A stretch of 64,000 nucleotides of DNA from assembly GCF_011378905.1 (NCBI RefSeq), contig NZ_WTPY01000005.1, positions 62,001-126,000 on the forward strand, written 5' to 3'. The translations under genes and the position numbers were made by a program. Below, one piece after another: positions 18,049 through 27,385 of the stretch (position 1 is the first letter of the stretch; each line of letters starts with the position of its first letter). A model generated the notes under the pieces. It was not told the DNA's origin and made no database searches. It saw only the letters and a program-made list of their open reading frames with translations. Source of the stretch: Paraglaciecola sp. 20A4 (GTDB taxonomy: Bacteria > Pseudomonadota > Gammaproteobacteria > Enterobacterales > Alteromonadaceae).

Positions 18049-19221
18049 TTAAGAACGCGTCAAAAGGTCTAGCTTGCCTTGATACAGCTCTTTTTCTTGT
18101 AAGTTTTTAGTCTTACGCTTCGCTTTCTTTAAATATCTCTCCGTTTCAACCACCTCACCAAGCGCATGGTATGTTTTTGCCAATGCATAAAATATTTCAT
18201 GACGACTATTATCGATTGCCAGCGCTCGATTAAAATGCATTAAAGCCTGTTGCAGTTTGCCGTGATCGAAATCCCTTCTTCCTAGGTCCAAATGATAATA
18301 GGGGTTACGTAAACGTTTACTTTGCACTCGGGCAAGAATCGCTGCGGATTGTTCCGGCTTGCCCGAATGTGCATACAAGTAAGCTAAATTTTCCCATGCG
18401 GTTAAATTATCAGGAGATGAAGATAGCGCATACAGATAAACATTCTCCGATAATTCATATAACTTAGACACGCGATACAAAAATCCTAAATTAACTAAAG
18501 CGGAGTCAAAATTTGGCTCAACTTTTAGGGCTGCTGCAAAATAAGCATACGCACGGTCACGATCATTACTGAGCAGTGCATCAGCCCCCTTATTGTTATA
18601 GAACATGGCGATAACTTGTTTTTTACTCAATTCGGTTTTTATGAAATGATCTTTTGCAGTTTGCGGGTTAAAGTCTATTTGATAACCCTTGTTATACACA
18701 TAAAATGAATTGCTGCCGCGCTCTCTTGGGACTATTTGTAAATTGATATGCCCGTTTAGTAAGCTTACCCCGTCGCGTCGCGTCCAATACTCTGGCACTT
18801 TAACGTCTTGGAAGCGCGCACCTAAACCAGCCTCTGTAGCTAACGCATAAGTCATAATCGATAAAGATAAACAGTTCGCTGCTTGGTTATGAAAGGTTTC
18901 ATTGGCCGTGGTATTCGCATCACCGCGATAAAGTAAGTCAAAGTCTAAGCGTTCAAATATACTTTTGGCTAAGATCTCCGTTCGTTCTATTGGATCTTTA
19001 ATGCGACCAACTGTTTTTTGCACGTAGGCCCTGGCTTCTTTGTCTAATCGAAATATGTCTTTTTCAGATTCAATTCTAATGTCACTTGCACCAGGAAATG
19101 CGTCATCTTGGAAAATGGGCCCTGATGCAAGTTTAATAGATGGGGCACTTTGGCAAGCGGTTAAACTTAGAGTAAGTAATAAAACCACCCAAAATGTATC
19201 TTGCTTGGTAAAATATTTCAC
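18049..19221 (-). CDS. Lipoprotein with transglutaminase-like and TPR domains
   Basis: The GTG start has a strong AGGAGAGG before it. The 390-residue product has a lipobox (LSLTAC, Cys23), so it is a lipoprotein. Residues about 70-190 resemble a transglutaminase-like fold with the putative catalytic Cys in NQAANCLSLSIM and a His in NGHINLQI. Residues about 210-370 form at least four tetratricopeptide repeats, for example DSALVNLGFLYRVSK and NLTAWENLAYLYAHSG. It is probably an outer-membrane scaffold. The partner and any protease or crosslinking activity are unknown. Confidence 0.8.
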   Translation of the reverse strand: MKYFTKQDTFWVVLLLTLSLTACQSAPSIKLASGPIFQDDAFPGASDIRIESEKDIFRLDKEARAYVQKTVGRIKDPIERTEILAKSIFERLDFDLLYRGDANTTANETFHNQAANCLSLSIMTYALATEAGLGARFQDVKVPEYWTRRDGVSLLNGHINLQIVPRERGSNSFYVYNKGYQIDFNPQTAKDHFIKTELSKKQVIAMFYNNKGADALLSNDRDRAYAYFAAALKVEPNFDSALVNLGFLYRVSKLYELSENVYLYALSSSPDNLTAWENLAYLYAHSGKPEQSAAILARVQSKRLRNPYYHLDLGRRDFDHGKLQQALMHFNRALAIDNSRHEIFYALAKTYHALGEVVETERYLKKAKRKTKNLQEKELYQGKLDLLTRS

Positions 19222-19341
19222 AATACCTCTCCTCTTTGCTTCTCCTTAAATTTAGTTAAAGAAAGGAGTTTTTACTATAGCGTAGAGGTGCATTTTGCAA
19301 CATTTTTGCAACATTGCGCAAACTATTTTGTTACATAAGGT

Positions 19342-20037
19342 TTACGGCGTCTTTTTTCGATCTTGAATAGGTTGTGGCGTAAATACTTCAACAGCATCTG
19401 TTATCAACAAGCTCTTAAGAGTATCACTGGTTTTGGGGGAAAACTTCTGCAACTGAGCGTAAAGTAGCTCCATGGTCGCCATGGCATCGTCCAATGCATT
19501 ATGCCCAGCGACTGCGGGTAAATTGTAGCGCGCTCGACATACTGGTAGCACGACAGCGTTAGGGGGAGGTGGCCGTAAGTTTTTCGTTAATTGATATAAG
19601 CCAAAGCGCAGAGTATCCACTGTAACTACTGTGGGTAGGGCGATATTTAGCTTCCTAAAAACACCGTTCAAAACGGTCATATCTAAAGCGGTGCAATGAA
19701 ATACCCAAATATGACTACTCGCGTATTGTTTAAGTTTTTCAAGCGAAATACGCAGCGGCTGCCCTTGCGCAATATCTTGTGCTGTTAATCCATGTATTAC
19801 AGGACTTTGATTTAACGATCCCGTTGTTGATATCACTTGGTAAAAACAACTTTCCATAAATATTTGCTTACCCTTGCCTTCCACCCAACCAATTGACAAT
19901 ATTTTAGTATCCTTTAAGTTAAGTGATGTAAGCTCTAAATCAATACACAAAAAAGGTATTTCAGCTAATGGCATTGTAAGCCACTCATCAGGCACTTGCG
20001 GTCGGGGTGCTAGCCACTGTTTCAGTTTTTCCCACAT
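19342..20037 (-). CDS. DnaQ-like DEDDh 3'-5' exonuclease
   Basis: About 231 residues from the ATG at 20037, chosen over an in-frame TTG because GGGGA precedes it. The DEDDh exonuclease signature is complete: CIDLELTS (Asp and Glu), HCTALDMTVL (Asp), and the final GHNALDDAM (His and Asp). It resembles stand-alone DnaQ-like exonucleases adjacent to DUF294 genes rather than the replicative epsilon subunit. Its start lies 21 bases after the DUF294 stop, so the two form an operon. The substrate, DNA or RNA, is undetermined. Confidence 0.87.
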   Translation of the reverse strand: MWEKLKQWLAPRPQVPDEWLTMPLAEIPFLCIDLELTSLNLKDTKILSIGWVEGKGKQIFMESCFYQVISTTGSLNQSPVIHGLTAQDIAQGQPLRISLEKLKQYASSHIWVFHCTALDMTVLNGVFRKLNIALPTVVTVDTLRFGLYQLTKNLRPPPPNAVVLPVCRARYNLPAVAGHNALDDAMATMELLYAQLQKFSPKTSDTLKSLLITDAVEVFTPQPIQDRKKTP

Positions 20038-20058
20038 CAAATTTCCCCTTTACTTTAC

Positions 20059-21894
20059 CTAACCCAACCCACCGGCAAACTTGAAGACAGCGGCTTGTTG
20101 AGTGCGACGGATGACTCGCATAGCTTCTTTTAATTGGTATTTTTCAATAGATGATAAATCACTGATCGAAACGTAATTATCGGTCACCTTGTTCTCAATT
20201 TGATGACGCCAGCGAAGCCGATTAAGTAATAACCAGATATCCCGCAGATTCTTAACGTCTTTTGTAGATAAGCCAGAATGCGATAATAACCCGTCTAGTC
20301 GGTGGGGAATCGATGGCATCGTTAAGCCATTCGCTAAAGAATAAATACGTACCAAATTATTAATTATCGCCACACCACTGTGCTTTAAATCGATACAATC
20401 TTTTTTTGCCAGTCCTTTTTTGTATACAAATTTTTGAAACATAGATAGTGGCACGTGTCCTTCGCTAGCGTGGCGAGTTAGTGCAGCAATAAACCTCGAT
20501 TGCTTTAATAAATCTTTACGCCCTTCATGTAACCGGCTAAGTAAGGAGCGATCGCCTGCAACTCCTCGCACATCAAGAAATATATTACAGTTCAAAATGG
20601 CTTGCGGACTTGGCTCTCGGACCCAAACCTGCGCTTGTTTAATCGCTTGATCAACCGATAAACGCAATTCAGGATTACTGGCCATGATATTACCTGTACA
20701 TAGCTGGATACCGCATTTATCTAACCCTCTACATACATACTCAGCCATATCTGCAAAATACTTACCCTGCTCTGGCGTTGGTTCATGAGAGAGTAATAAC
20801 CCGTTGTCTTGATCAGAGCCCATCGTTTGATCTTCTCGTGCCTGAGAACCATACACCAGCCAACAATATTCCAGTGGGGCTTCACCATGCTGTTGTTGAA
20901 AAAAACTAATTAATCTTCGGGTCATTATATCCGTAGCCTGAGACAAGACCTTACCTGCAATATCAAAATCACCTAGGCGTTTAGCATGTTTCGAGAAATA
21001 ATGGGGTAACTGCCACGATAGCCGCGACAGTTCATAAAGCGATGATGCTTTGGTAAGTTCGTTAATAACGAACAATACATTCCCGCGCTGATGGCGGATC
21101 ATATCGCTGGCCGTTAGCATGCCAATTGGAGCGCCGGTATTTTTGTCCACTACCGGCAGATGATGAACATTATGCTCGGTCATTACGCACAAGGCATCGA
21201 ACAAGGTACGTTGTTCATTTACCTTAACCGGATCACGGGTCATAATTTCACTAACAGCAAGGTTTACGTCCGTTTGCTGAGCGACTACGCGGTTACGTAT
21301 ATCTCGGTCAGTTAATATACCTACCAAAGTTTGATTATCAGTGATGACAAGGGATGAAACGCTGCTTCGCGACATTTTTTGCACCCCTTGCAGAATGCTA
21401 CTGTGAATATCTTCGCCTATGACACTACCTGAAATAACTTCTTTGATCGGCTTATAAAGCCACATAGATTTTGAATCATCGACTTGTTCACTGTAAATTT
21501 GCTCGGATGTATAGTTACGGAAGAAAGTCTCAATACTGGGATGTTTTAGCGCACATTGAGTAAAACTTTTTTTAGGAATGCAATACACCAATCCAGGACT
21601 GTCTACCTTGATCTTGATTGTATTAGGCTGCTTCTGCCATAAATTATCGCAGCCAAAATAATCCCCGTCACTGACATGACGCTCAGCGTCTGCTGAATCT
21701 TGCACCGAATACTGGCCGTTATAGATAAGAAACAAGCTGCCTTGCTGCTGCTTTAAAAGACTTTCTACATCATCTTGACTGAAATAGGCGACCGTAATGG
21801 ATTGAGCCAGCGCATGCCTTTGTTCTTCGTTAAGTAAATTAAATGGCGCTGACTCGCGCAAAAATTCTAGCGTGTGTTGTGGGATATGGTTCAT
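20059..21894 (-). CDS. cNMP-binding/CBS/DUF294 putative nucleotidyltransferase
   Basis: The 611-residue cytoplasmic protein has a cyclic-nucleotide-binding-like domain (about 10-130) and a CBS pair (about 155-275). The DUF294 nucleotidyltransferase domain follows (about 310-440; YGSQAREDQTMGSDQDNGL carries the GS and DxD-type residues), then the DUF294 C-terminal domain. The architecture resembles GlnD-like regulatory nucleotidyltransferases. Targets are unknown. It is followed by a DnaQ-like exonuclease in the same operon, a pair often seen beside the DUF4212-type acetate symporter, which also lies nearby here (from 25.2 kb). Confidence 0.87.
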   Translation of the reverse strand: MNHIPQHTLEFLRESAPFNLLNEEQRHALAQSITVAYFSQDDVESLLKQQQGSLFLIYNGQYSVQDSADAERHVSDGDYFGCDNLWQKQPNTIKIKVDSPGLVYCIPKKSFTQCALKHPSIETFFRNYTSEQIYSEQVDDSKSMWLYKPIKEVISGSVIGEDIHSSILQGVQKMSRSSVSSLVITDNQTLVGILTDRDIRNRVVAQQTDVNLAVSEIMTRDPVKVNEQRTLFDALCVMTEHNVHHLPVVDKNTGAPIGMLTASDMIRHQRGNVLFVINELTKASSLYELSRLSWQLPHYFSKHAKRLGDFDIAGKVLSQATDIMTRRLISFFQQQHGEAPLEYCWLVYGSQAREDQTMGSDQDNGLLLSHEPTPEQGKYFADMAEYVCRGLDKCGIQLCTGNIMASNPELRLSVDQAIKQAQVWVREPSPQAILNCNIFLDVRGVAGDRSLLSRLHEGRKDLLKQSRFIAALTRHASEGHVPLSMFQKFVYKKGLAKKDCIDLKHSGVAIINNLVRIYSLANGLTMPSIPHRLDGLLSHSGLSTKDVKNLRDIWLLLNRLRWRHQIENKVTDNYVSISDLSSIEKYQLKEAMRVIRRTQQAAVFKFAGGLG

Positions 21895-21987
21895 ATGATT
21901 TCTCTATCAATCAGCCTTGCTCAACGCAGAGTAAAAGCATACCTCAAACGAGCTAAAAATTCGGTACAAATTGGCTTTTGTCTGTAT

Positions 21988-23814
21988 TTAATCAAGCCCG
22001 TTTAATAGCTTAGTAAACGCTTCTTCAGGTTGAGGTTTGAAGAAATAAAATCCTTGAATAGCGACGACACTTTTATCGCTAAAATACGCTCTCTCTTGGG
22101 CAGTTTCCAAGCCTTCAATGACACACTCCAAAGAAAAGTGCTTAGAGATATAAATGATAGCTTCAACGATCACTTGGTTATCAGTATTTTTATGAATTTG
22201 AGAGACAAAGCTCCGGTCAATTTTTACGGATTTAAGGGGTAATTGGTGAAGGTAAGATAAAGAAGAGTAACCGCTACCAAAATCATCCAACATAAAGTAC
22301 AAATCGTGTTTGGCTAGCGCTTTCATTATACTAATAGCACTGGTGATATTCTCCATAGCAACGCCTTCCGTTATCTCAAGACGCAAGTATGCATGTGGAA
22401 TATTGAATTCGTCTATTAATGTTAGCAACTGGGCGACAAAATGAGGCTGGCTAAACTGGCGCGGACTAATATTGACGCTGATATAACGTAACTTCCCATG
22501 CTCGAACCAAGTTAAATTCTGCGCGATTAATTCGCATGTATGCCTTAAAACCCACATGCCTATATCTACAATAAGCCCTGATTCTTCAGCCACCGGAATA
22601 AAATCCTGAGGGCCTACCCAACCTAGCTTTGCATCGTGCCAACGCAGCAGTGCTTCAGCAGCTGTTATTTTCCCGTCTAGGTTGACCATTGGTTGAAAAT
22701 ATAATTCGAAGGATTGCTCTCGCAAGGCCAGGTGCAAACGTTGTTCTACCTCGGAACGAAAAGCTGACATAACTTGTAATTCATGGCGATAAAACATGTA
22801 TCCATTGCGACTCGTATGCTTAATTTTATACATAGCCACATCGGCATTTTTAATAAGGCTCTTAGCCTGTTCACTAATCGTTTTATGGGCACTCAGCTCA
22901 GGAGAAGGGAATAAAGCAATACCGATACTAAAACTGGTATAAACAGAACAGTTAGATAGCTCAACACTTTCACGCGTAATACCCAACATTTTTTCTGCGA
23001 CTTTAGTTGATTTTGCCACTGCACTTTGTTCGTCAGTGCCTATATTATTCAGCAGCAGGATAAATTCATCACCACCGACACGCGAGAGCGTATCGTCACG
23101 ACGAATACAATTTCTTAATTTACTGGTAATGTTTATCAGTAGCTCATCACCAACAGAATGACCTAAGGTATCGTTTATTAACTTAAAGCGATCCAAATCA
23201 ATAAAAAACACCGCCCCGTATTGCCCCTTCTGTTGAGCATTACTGAGTAAACTCTGCAAATTAATGTTTAACATTTTACGGTTAGGCAATCCCGTCAAAA
23301 CATCTTGATAAGTTTGTCGTCTGAGTTGTTCTTCAATAGCCTTGCGGTTTTTGATTTCATCAACCAGATTTTGATGTTCCAGACAGGCTTGACAACTCAC
23401 CGCTAATCTTACAAAAAGAGGCAACAAAGCATGCAGTACCATATTGTCTATTGGGTGTAATTTACGTTCAAAACTAATTGCGCCGAATTTCGGCACCTTA
23501 AATAGATAGAAGTAACCGTCATTTTTTTGCAGGCATTGATGAGCGATATCTAATTTACTAAATTGAAAAATTTGTTCGACCAGCCAATCACTCCCATCAT
23601 CGGGTTTATGGGCATAAGGATAACAAAGTAGATTACTGTCCTTGTCTTCTCTGGGGGCTTGTTTGAACACTAGCGCACTGCGTAAACTCAACCGCTTTTT
23701 CGCTCTCTCGAGAAAAAGCTGCAGCATTTTGTCTAAATCCAAGTCCAAACCGATACTCATAGCCAGTTCATGCTGAATAGAAATAATCTGTAAGGTACGG
23801 CTCATTTCATTCAT
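21988..23814 (-). CDS. GGDEF-EAL cyclic-di-GMP signalling protein
   Basis: The 608-residue protein has a GAF-like N-terminus (about 1-150), a GGDEF domain and an EAL domain. The GGDEF active site reads VGGDEF, and an RxxD inhibitory-site motif (RRDD) lies five residues upstream. The EAL domain has EALLRW, the loop-6-like DDFGSGYSS and the NISPRQF strand, so both activities could be intact. No transmembrane helix is evident, so it is cytoplasmic. It lies downstream of a FIST-domain gene on the same strand, a plausible sensory partner. Confidence 0.92.
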   Translation of the reverse strand: MNEMSRTLQIISIQHELAMSIGLDLDLDKMLQLFLERAKKRLSLRSALVFKQAPREDKDSNLLCYPYAHKPDDGSDWLVEQIFQFSKLDIAHQCLQKNDGYFYLFKVPKFGAISFERKLHPIDNMVLHALLPLFVRLAVSCQACLEHQNLVDEIKNRKAIEEQLRRQTYQDVLTGLPNRKMLNINLQSLLSNAQQKGQYGAVFFIDLDRFKLINDTLGHSVGDELLINITSKLRNCIRRDDTLSRVGGDEFILLLNNIGTDEQSAVAKSTKVAEKMLGITRESVELSNCSVYTSFSIGIALFPSPELSAHKTISEQAKSLIKNADVAMYKIKHTSRNGYMFYRHELQVMSAFRSEVEQRLHLALREQSFELYFQPMVNLDGKITAAEALLRWHDAKLGWVGPQDFIPVAEESGLIVDIGMWVLRHTCELIAQNLTWFEHGKLRYISVNISPRQFSQPHFVAQLLTLIDEFNIPHAYLRLEITEGVAMENITSAISIMKALAKHDLYFMLDDFGSGYSSLSYLHQLPLKSVKIDRSFVSQIHKNTDNQVIVEAIIYISKHFSLECVIEGLETAQERAYFSDKSVVAIQGFYFFKPQPEEAFTKLLNGLD

Positions 23815-23875
23815 CTACAAAAACCGACAGGTAAATCAATATAAACGCATATGTAGATGTCATTTATCATTATGC

Positions 23876-25009
23876 CTATTCACTCTGCGCTCGGGCCAGA
23901 GCGGTAACGGCTGTTTTATTGTGCAAACTTAAAATACCATTTTCATCCAGCGCTATCTCACCCAATACCAAGGCGCCTACCGTCCGATAGGGTTTACTTA
24001 GCTCCGCATGAATTTGATTCAGTTCGATGGAAAATTCATCTTGCAAAAACAATTGCCGACTAACGCAGTCGAACAATATGCAGTCACTCACACTGCCCGA
24101 AGTAGCTAGGTTCGAAATTGTGCTTCTTACAGCTCCCGATGCCGCAGATATTAGCTTTTCAGCATCCCCCTGCATAATGTAAAGCATAGTATTATCCGGT
24201 ATATCACCGGCACAAATAAGTCCTTGCCCTTCAACTTTAATCGGGTCGCGAATAAGAACGCTGTCATCTAATCTAGCCAACCCAAAGGGAAATGTTTTAG
24301 CTATATCAAAAAAATCATGCTTATCAAAACGCAGCGCGGTATGTTCTTCTACCACCCGCTGATAAAGTGTAACGGCGGGCTCAAAGTTTAGCTCTAAAAT
24401 ACAGTTATCGTCAGTATTGTTGGCCAAATAAGGCCCAGCTAAAATTTCCCAGCCGTGACCCACCGCTAAATCCCACTCAGTCGACATTTCGACTAATAGC
24501 ATTGCATCTTGATGCATGCCAGCAGAGCTAAAAAGGCAGGGCTGAGGAACAAACGCTAACGTGCCAGCACCGCCACCAAAAACACAACAATCATCAGGTA
24601 ACGAGCGCAATATTTGCTGTAAGTAGGCATCGACCTGGCGGGATAATGCATCCACCATAACAATTACCGATTTCACATTCGAAGAGGTCAGTTCTATATT
24701 CGGGTTTTGAGGTGATTCGGTTGAAATATTTTCAATGACTGAAACATTAATGCTATTCGCCATTCCAGCGACTAATATGCCCGTTGGTTCGAATGTCGAG
24801 TCTAAAATAAGCCCTGGTACTATGGCGCCAAATATCGGTATCCTTAAGTCCTCAAGCCAATTATCAAATTCTGTTCCCCAGTTAGCGGCTTCACCTGTAC
24901 TCAGAATCATAAGTCCCTTGGGATTACTAGACATCACCTCGTTAACGCTGTTCGCTAACGCTTGAACAGTCACATCCGAATTAAATTGCACATGAGTAAA
25001 TACAGCCAT
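23876..25009 (-). CDS. FIST-domain sensory protein
   Basis: About 377 residues from the ATG at 25009, preferred because AGGGA precedes it. The N-terminal FIST_N domain (about 25-215) contains the SNPKGLMILSTG strand and VFGGGAG. The C-terminal FIST_C domain (about 220-350) includes FPFGLARLDDSVLIRDP. FIST proteins are thought to bind small ligands and feed into chemotaxis or c-di-GMP output. No transmembrane helix is seen. It is followed after 61 bases by the GGDEF-EAL gene, suggesting a ligand-to-c-di-GMP module. Confidence 0.88.
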   Translation of the reverse strand: MAVFTHVQFNSDVTVQALANSVNEVMSSNPKGLMILSTGEAANWGTEFDNWLEDLRIPIFGAIVPGLILDSTFEPTGILVAGMANSINVSVIENISTESPQNPNIELTSSNVKSVIVMVDALSRQVDAYLQQILRSLPDDCCVFGGGAGTLAFVPQPCLFSSAGMHQDAMLLVEMSTEWDLAVGHGWEILAGPYLANNTDDNCILELNFEPAVTLYQRVVEEHTALRFDKHDFFDIAKTFPFGLARLDDSVLIRDPIKVEGQGLICAGDIPDNTMLYIMQGDAEKLISAASGAVRSTISNLATSGSVSDCILFDCVSRQLFLQDEFSIELNQIHAELSKPYRTVGALVLGEIALDENGILSLHNKTAVTALARAQSE

Positions 25010-25126
25010 CAATATCCCTATCATTTAATGCATTGTTAAATGTTTGATACGCAGACAATAATAGCTAAAAACGTTTAAATTACCAGCGCTTACTAGCCCC
25101 GTTAATTTAACCATTCGCAGAAAATA

Positions 25127-25154
25127 AAAAACGCCCAAACTGAAGGGCGCTTTT
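25127..25154 (-). terminator. Intrinsic terminator after acetate symporter
   Basis: CGCCC/GGGCG arms flanked by AAAA and TTTT, with an 8-base loop, lie just beyond the symporter stop on the minus strand. Confidence 0.75.
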
Positions 25155-25203
25155 GTAGTAAGTGAATATTTCTACCTCACTCTTATTACACTAAAATTAT
25201 GCC

Positions 25204-26925
25204 TCAATGCGCAGTGGCTTCCCCTGCGCCTTTTGGATAACGTATGTCTTCAACCAATTGCTGAATTTCTTGTGGTGCCTCTTTGGTCATTTTGAACACT
25301 AACAATGCAACCGCGAAATTCACCAACATACCGATTGCGCCTATACCTTCAGGCGAGACACCGAACCACCAGTTTTCTGACACGTTGGCTGCAGGGTTGA
25401 CGAACTTGAAGTAAATAATGTAAGCCGCTGTAAACCCTATTCCTGCAAGCATGCCTGATATAGCGCCTTTGTCATTCATACGCTTCATGAATATACCCAA
25501 GATAATAGCAGGGAAGAAAGACGATGCAGCCAAACCAAACGCGAAGGCAACCACCTGTGCGACAAACCCTGGCGGATTTACCCCAAAATATCCTGCTATA
25601 ACAATGGCAACACCCGCCGCCAATCGTGCATAAAATAACTCCTTCTTATCTGAGATATTGGGCATCAAGTTACGCTTCAATAAATCGTGTGAGACAGAAG
25701 TTGAGATAACCAGTAATAAACCAGCTGATGTTGAAAGTGCTGCGGCTATACCTCCTGCGGCAACTAACGCAATAACCCAAGCTGGCAAATTCGCTATCTC
25801 TGGATTGGCCATCACGATAATGTCGCGATCCACATGCATTTCATTACGTTCGTCCCCAGAATAAAACATATTACCATCTTGGTTTTTATCATCCCAAGAG
25901 ATAAGGCCCGTTTTCTCCCAGCTGGTTATCCAGCTTGGCGCTTCACTATGCGGTGTGCCGGTGCCCGCTTGGTCACTAATAGATGGGCCGTTAATGGTTT
26001 CGATCATATTTACCCGAGCAAACGCAGCAATAGAAGGTGCAGTGGTATACAAAATAGCGATGAATAACAATGCCCAACCGGCACTCTTGCGTGCATCACG
26101 CACTTTAGGTACGGTAAAGAAGCGCACGATTACGTGCGGTAAACCCGCGGTACCAACCATCAGTGCAGCGGTAATACAGAACACATCGAACGTACCCTTC
26201 GTGCCGGACGTATATTCGTTAAATCCGAGCTGGGTCGATAATCCATCTAACTTATCAAGCAGGTAAACCCCCGAACCATCCGCTAACGTTGCCCCGAAAC
26301 CTGTTTGTGGTAAAACGTGACCGGTGGCTAAAATCGAGATAAACACGGCTGGCACTAAGTAAGCAAAAATTAATACACAGTACTGTGCTACCTGGGTATA
26401 GGTTATACCTTTCATACCACCCAGAACGGTATAGAAAAACACAATAGCCATACCGATAACAACACCCGTTACGATATCGACCTCCAAGAAGCGACTAAAT
26501 ACCACCCCTACACCACGCATTTGACCTGCTACGTAGGTAAAGCACACAAATATGGCGCAGACTACCGCTACGGTGCGCGCAGTTTGTGAATAATATCGAT
26601 CGCCGATAAAATCCGGTACGGTAAATTTACCAAACTTACGTAAATAAGGTGCAAGGCATAATGCCAGTAACACATAGCCTCCTGTCCAACCAAGTAAGTA
26701 GACAGCGCCGTCATATCCCATAAATGAGATAAGCCCAGCCATAGAAATAAATGACGCCGCCGACATCCAATCCGCAGCGGTCGCCATACCATTTGCAATA
26801 GGGTGAACCCCGCCACCGGCGACATAAAACTCTTGAGTTGACCCCGCTCTAGCCCATATAGCGATCGCGATATACAAGGCAAATGAAGCGCCTACGATAA
26901 TAAAAGTTAATATTTGAACATCCAT
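25204..26925 (-). CDS. Sodium:solute (acetate) symporter large subunit, DUF4212-associated type
   Basis: This 573-residue SLC5/SSS-family transporter has about 13 membrane helices. The sodium-symporter segment is clear (MATAADWMSAASFISMAG near the N-terminus, then a VYLLGWTGGYVLLALC helix). It is the type that pairs with a small DUF4212 protein, encoded 10 bases upstream here. AGGAG precedes the ATG. Context with acs, CrbS and CrbR makes acetate, or another short-chain carboxylate, the most likely substrate. It is related to ActP but belongs to the two-subunit subfamily. Confidence 0.92.
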   Translation of the reverse strand: MDVQILTFIIVGASFALYIAIAIWARAGSTQEFYVAGGGVHPIANGMATAADWMSAASFISMAGLISFMGYDGAVYLLGWTGGYVLLALCLAPYLRKFGKFTVPDFIGDRYYSQTARTVAVVCAIFVCFTYVAGQMRGVGVVFSRFLEVDIVTGVVIGMAIVFFYTVLGGMKGITYTQVAQYCVLIFAYLVPAVFISILATGHVLPQTGFGATLADGSGVYLLDKLDGLSTQLGFNEYTSGTKGTFDVFCITAALMVGTAGLPHVIVRFFTVPKVRDARKSAGWALLFIAILYTTAPSIAAFARVNMIETINGPSISDQAGTGTPHSEAPSWITSWEKTGLISWDDKNQDGNMFYSGDERNEMHVDRDIIVMANPEIANLPAWVIALVAAGGIAAALSTSAGLLLVISTSVSHDLLKRNLMPNISDKKELFYARLAAGVAIVIAGYFGVNPPGFVAQVVAFAFGLAASSFFPAIILGIFMKRMNDKGAISGMLAGIGFTAAYIIYFKFVNPAANVSENWWFGVSPEGIGAIGMLVNFAVALLVFKMTKEAPQEIQQLVEDIRYPKGAGEATAH

Positions 26926-26935
26926 TGACCTACTC

Positions 26936-27214
26936 CTATTCTTCGTCGACGCCGTAGCGCTTATCGAGTTGATTCATTTTGTACATGTAGATAAATATCA
27001 ACGCGACAAAAACGTAAATTGCACCCTGCTGAGCAAACCAAAACCCCAACTTAAAGCCAAAGAGCTGAATTTGGTCGAGTAAGTCCACCAGCAAAATACC
27101 GCAGCCAAAGGACACGACAAACCAAACGATTAATAGTTTTGCCATAAGAGCGAGATTTTCTCGCCAATAAGCTTTTTTATCTTCTTCATTTTTAAATGCC
27201 ATCTTGTTTTTCAT
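26936..27214 (-). CDS. DUF4212 small subunit of the acetate symporter
   Basis: This 92-residue protein with two transmembrane helices (about 23-46 and 55-80) carries the family's conserved YWRENLALMAKLLIVWFVVSFG stretch (shown in part). DUF4212 proteins accompany SSS-type acetate symporters, and the large subunit begins ten bases downstream. The 22-bp acetate-regulon element lies 48 bases upstream of the start, so this operon is a probable CrbR target. Confidence 0.92.
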   Translation of the reverse strand: MKNKMAFKNEEDKKAYWRENLALMAKLLIVWFVVSFGCGILLVDLLDQIQLFGFKLGFWFAQQGAIYVFVALIFIYMYKMNQLDKRYGVDEE

Positions 27215-27261
27215 CCAACGTTAATAAGATGTAAATTACTTTAGTCTTATGTTTCAAAAGA

Positions 27262-27283
27262 CGGAATGAGACCATGGTCTTAC
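27262..27283 (-). promoter_or_regulatory. Putative CrbR-binding element upstream of the symporter operon
   Basis: Read on the minus strand the core is TAAGACCnnGGTCTCATT, with a perfect inner palindrome AGACCATGGTCT. All 22 positions match the element upstream of acs except the central base pair. It lies between the divergent symporter operon and crbS, so it could act on either. Assignment to CrbR is inference from gene context. Confidence 0.7.
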
Positions 27284-27385
27284 TGGATGAATTAGTTAAG
27301 CCGATTATGCTAAAGTCCTTATAAATAAGCGTTCTACGTAACGATATGGGATATAATTTAGGCTGCAATTTAATTAGGAAGGGTT

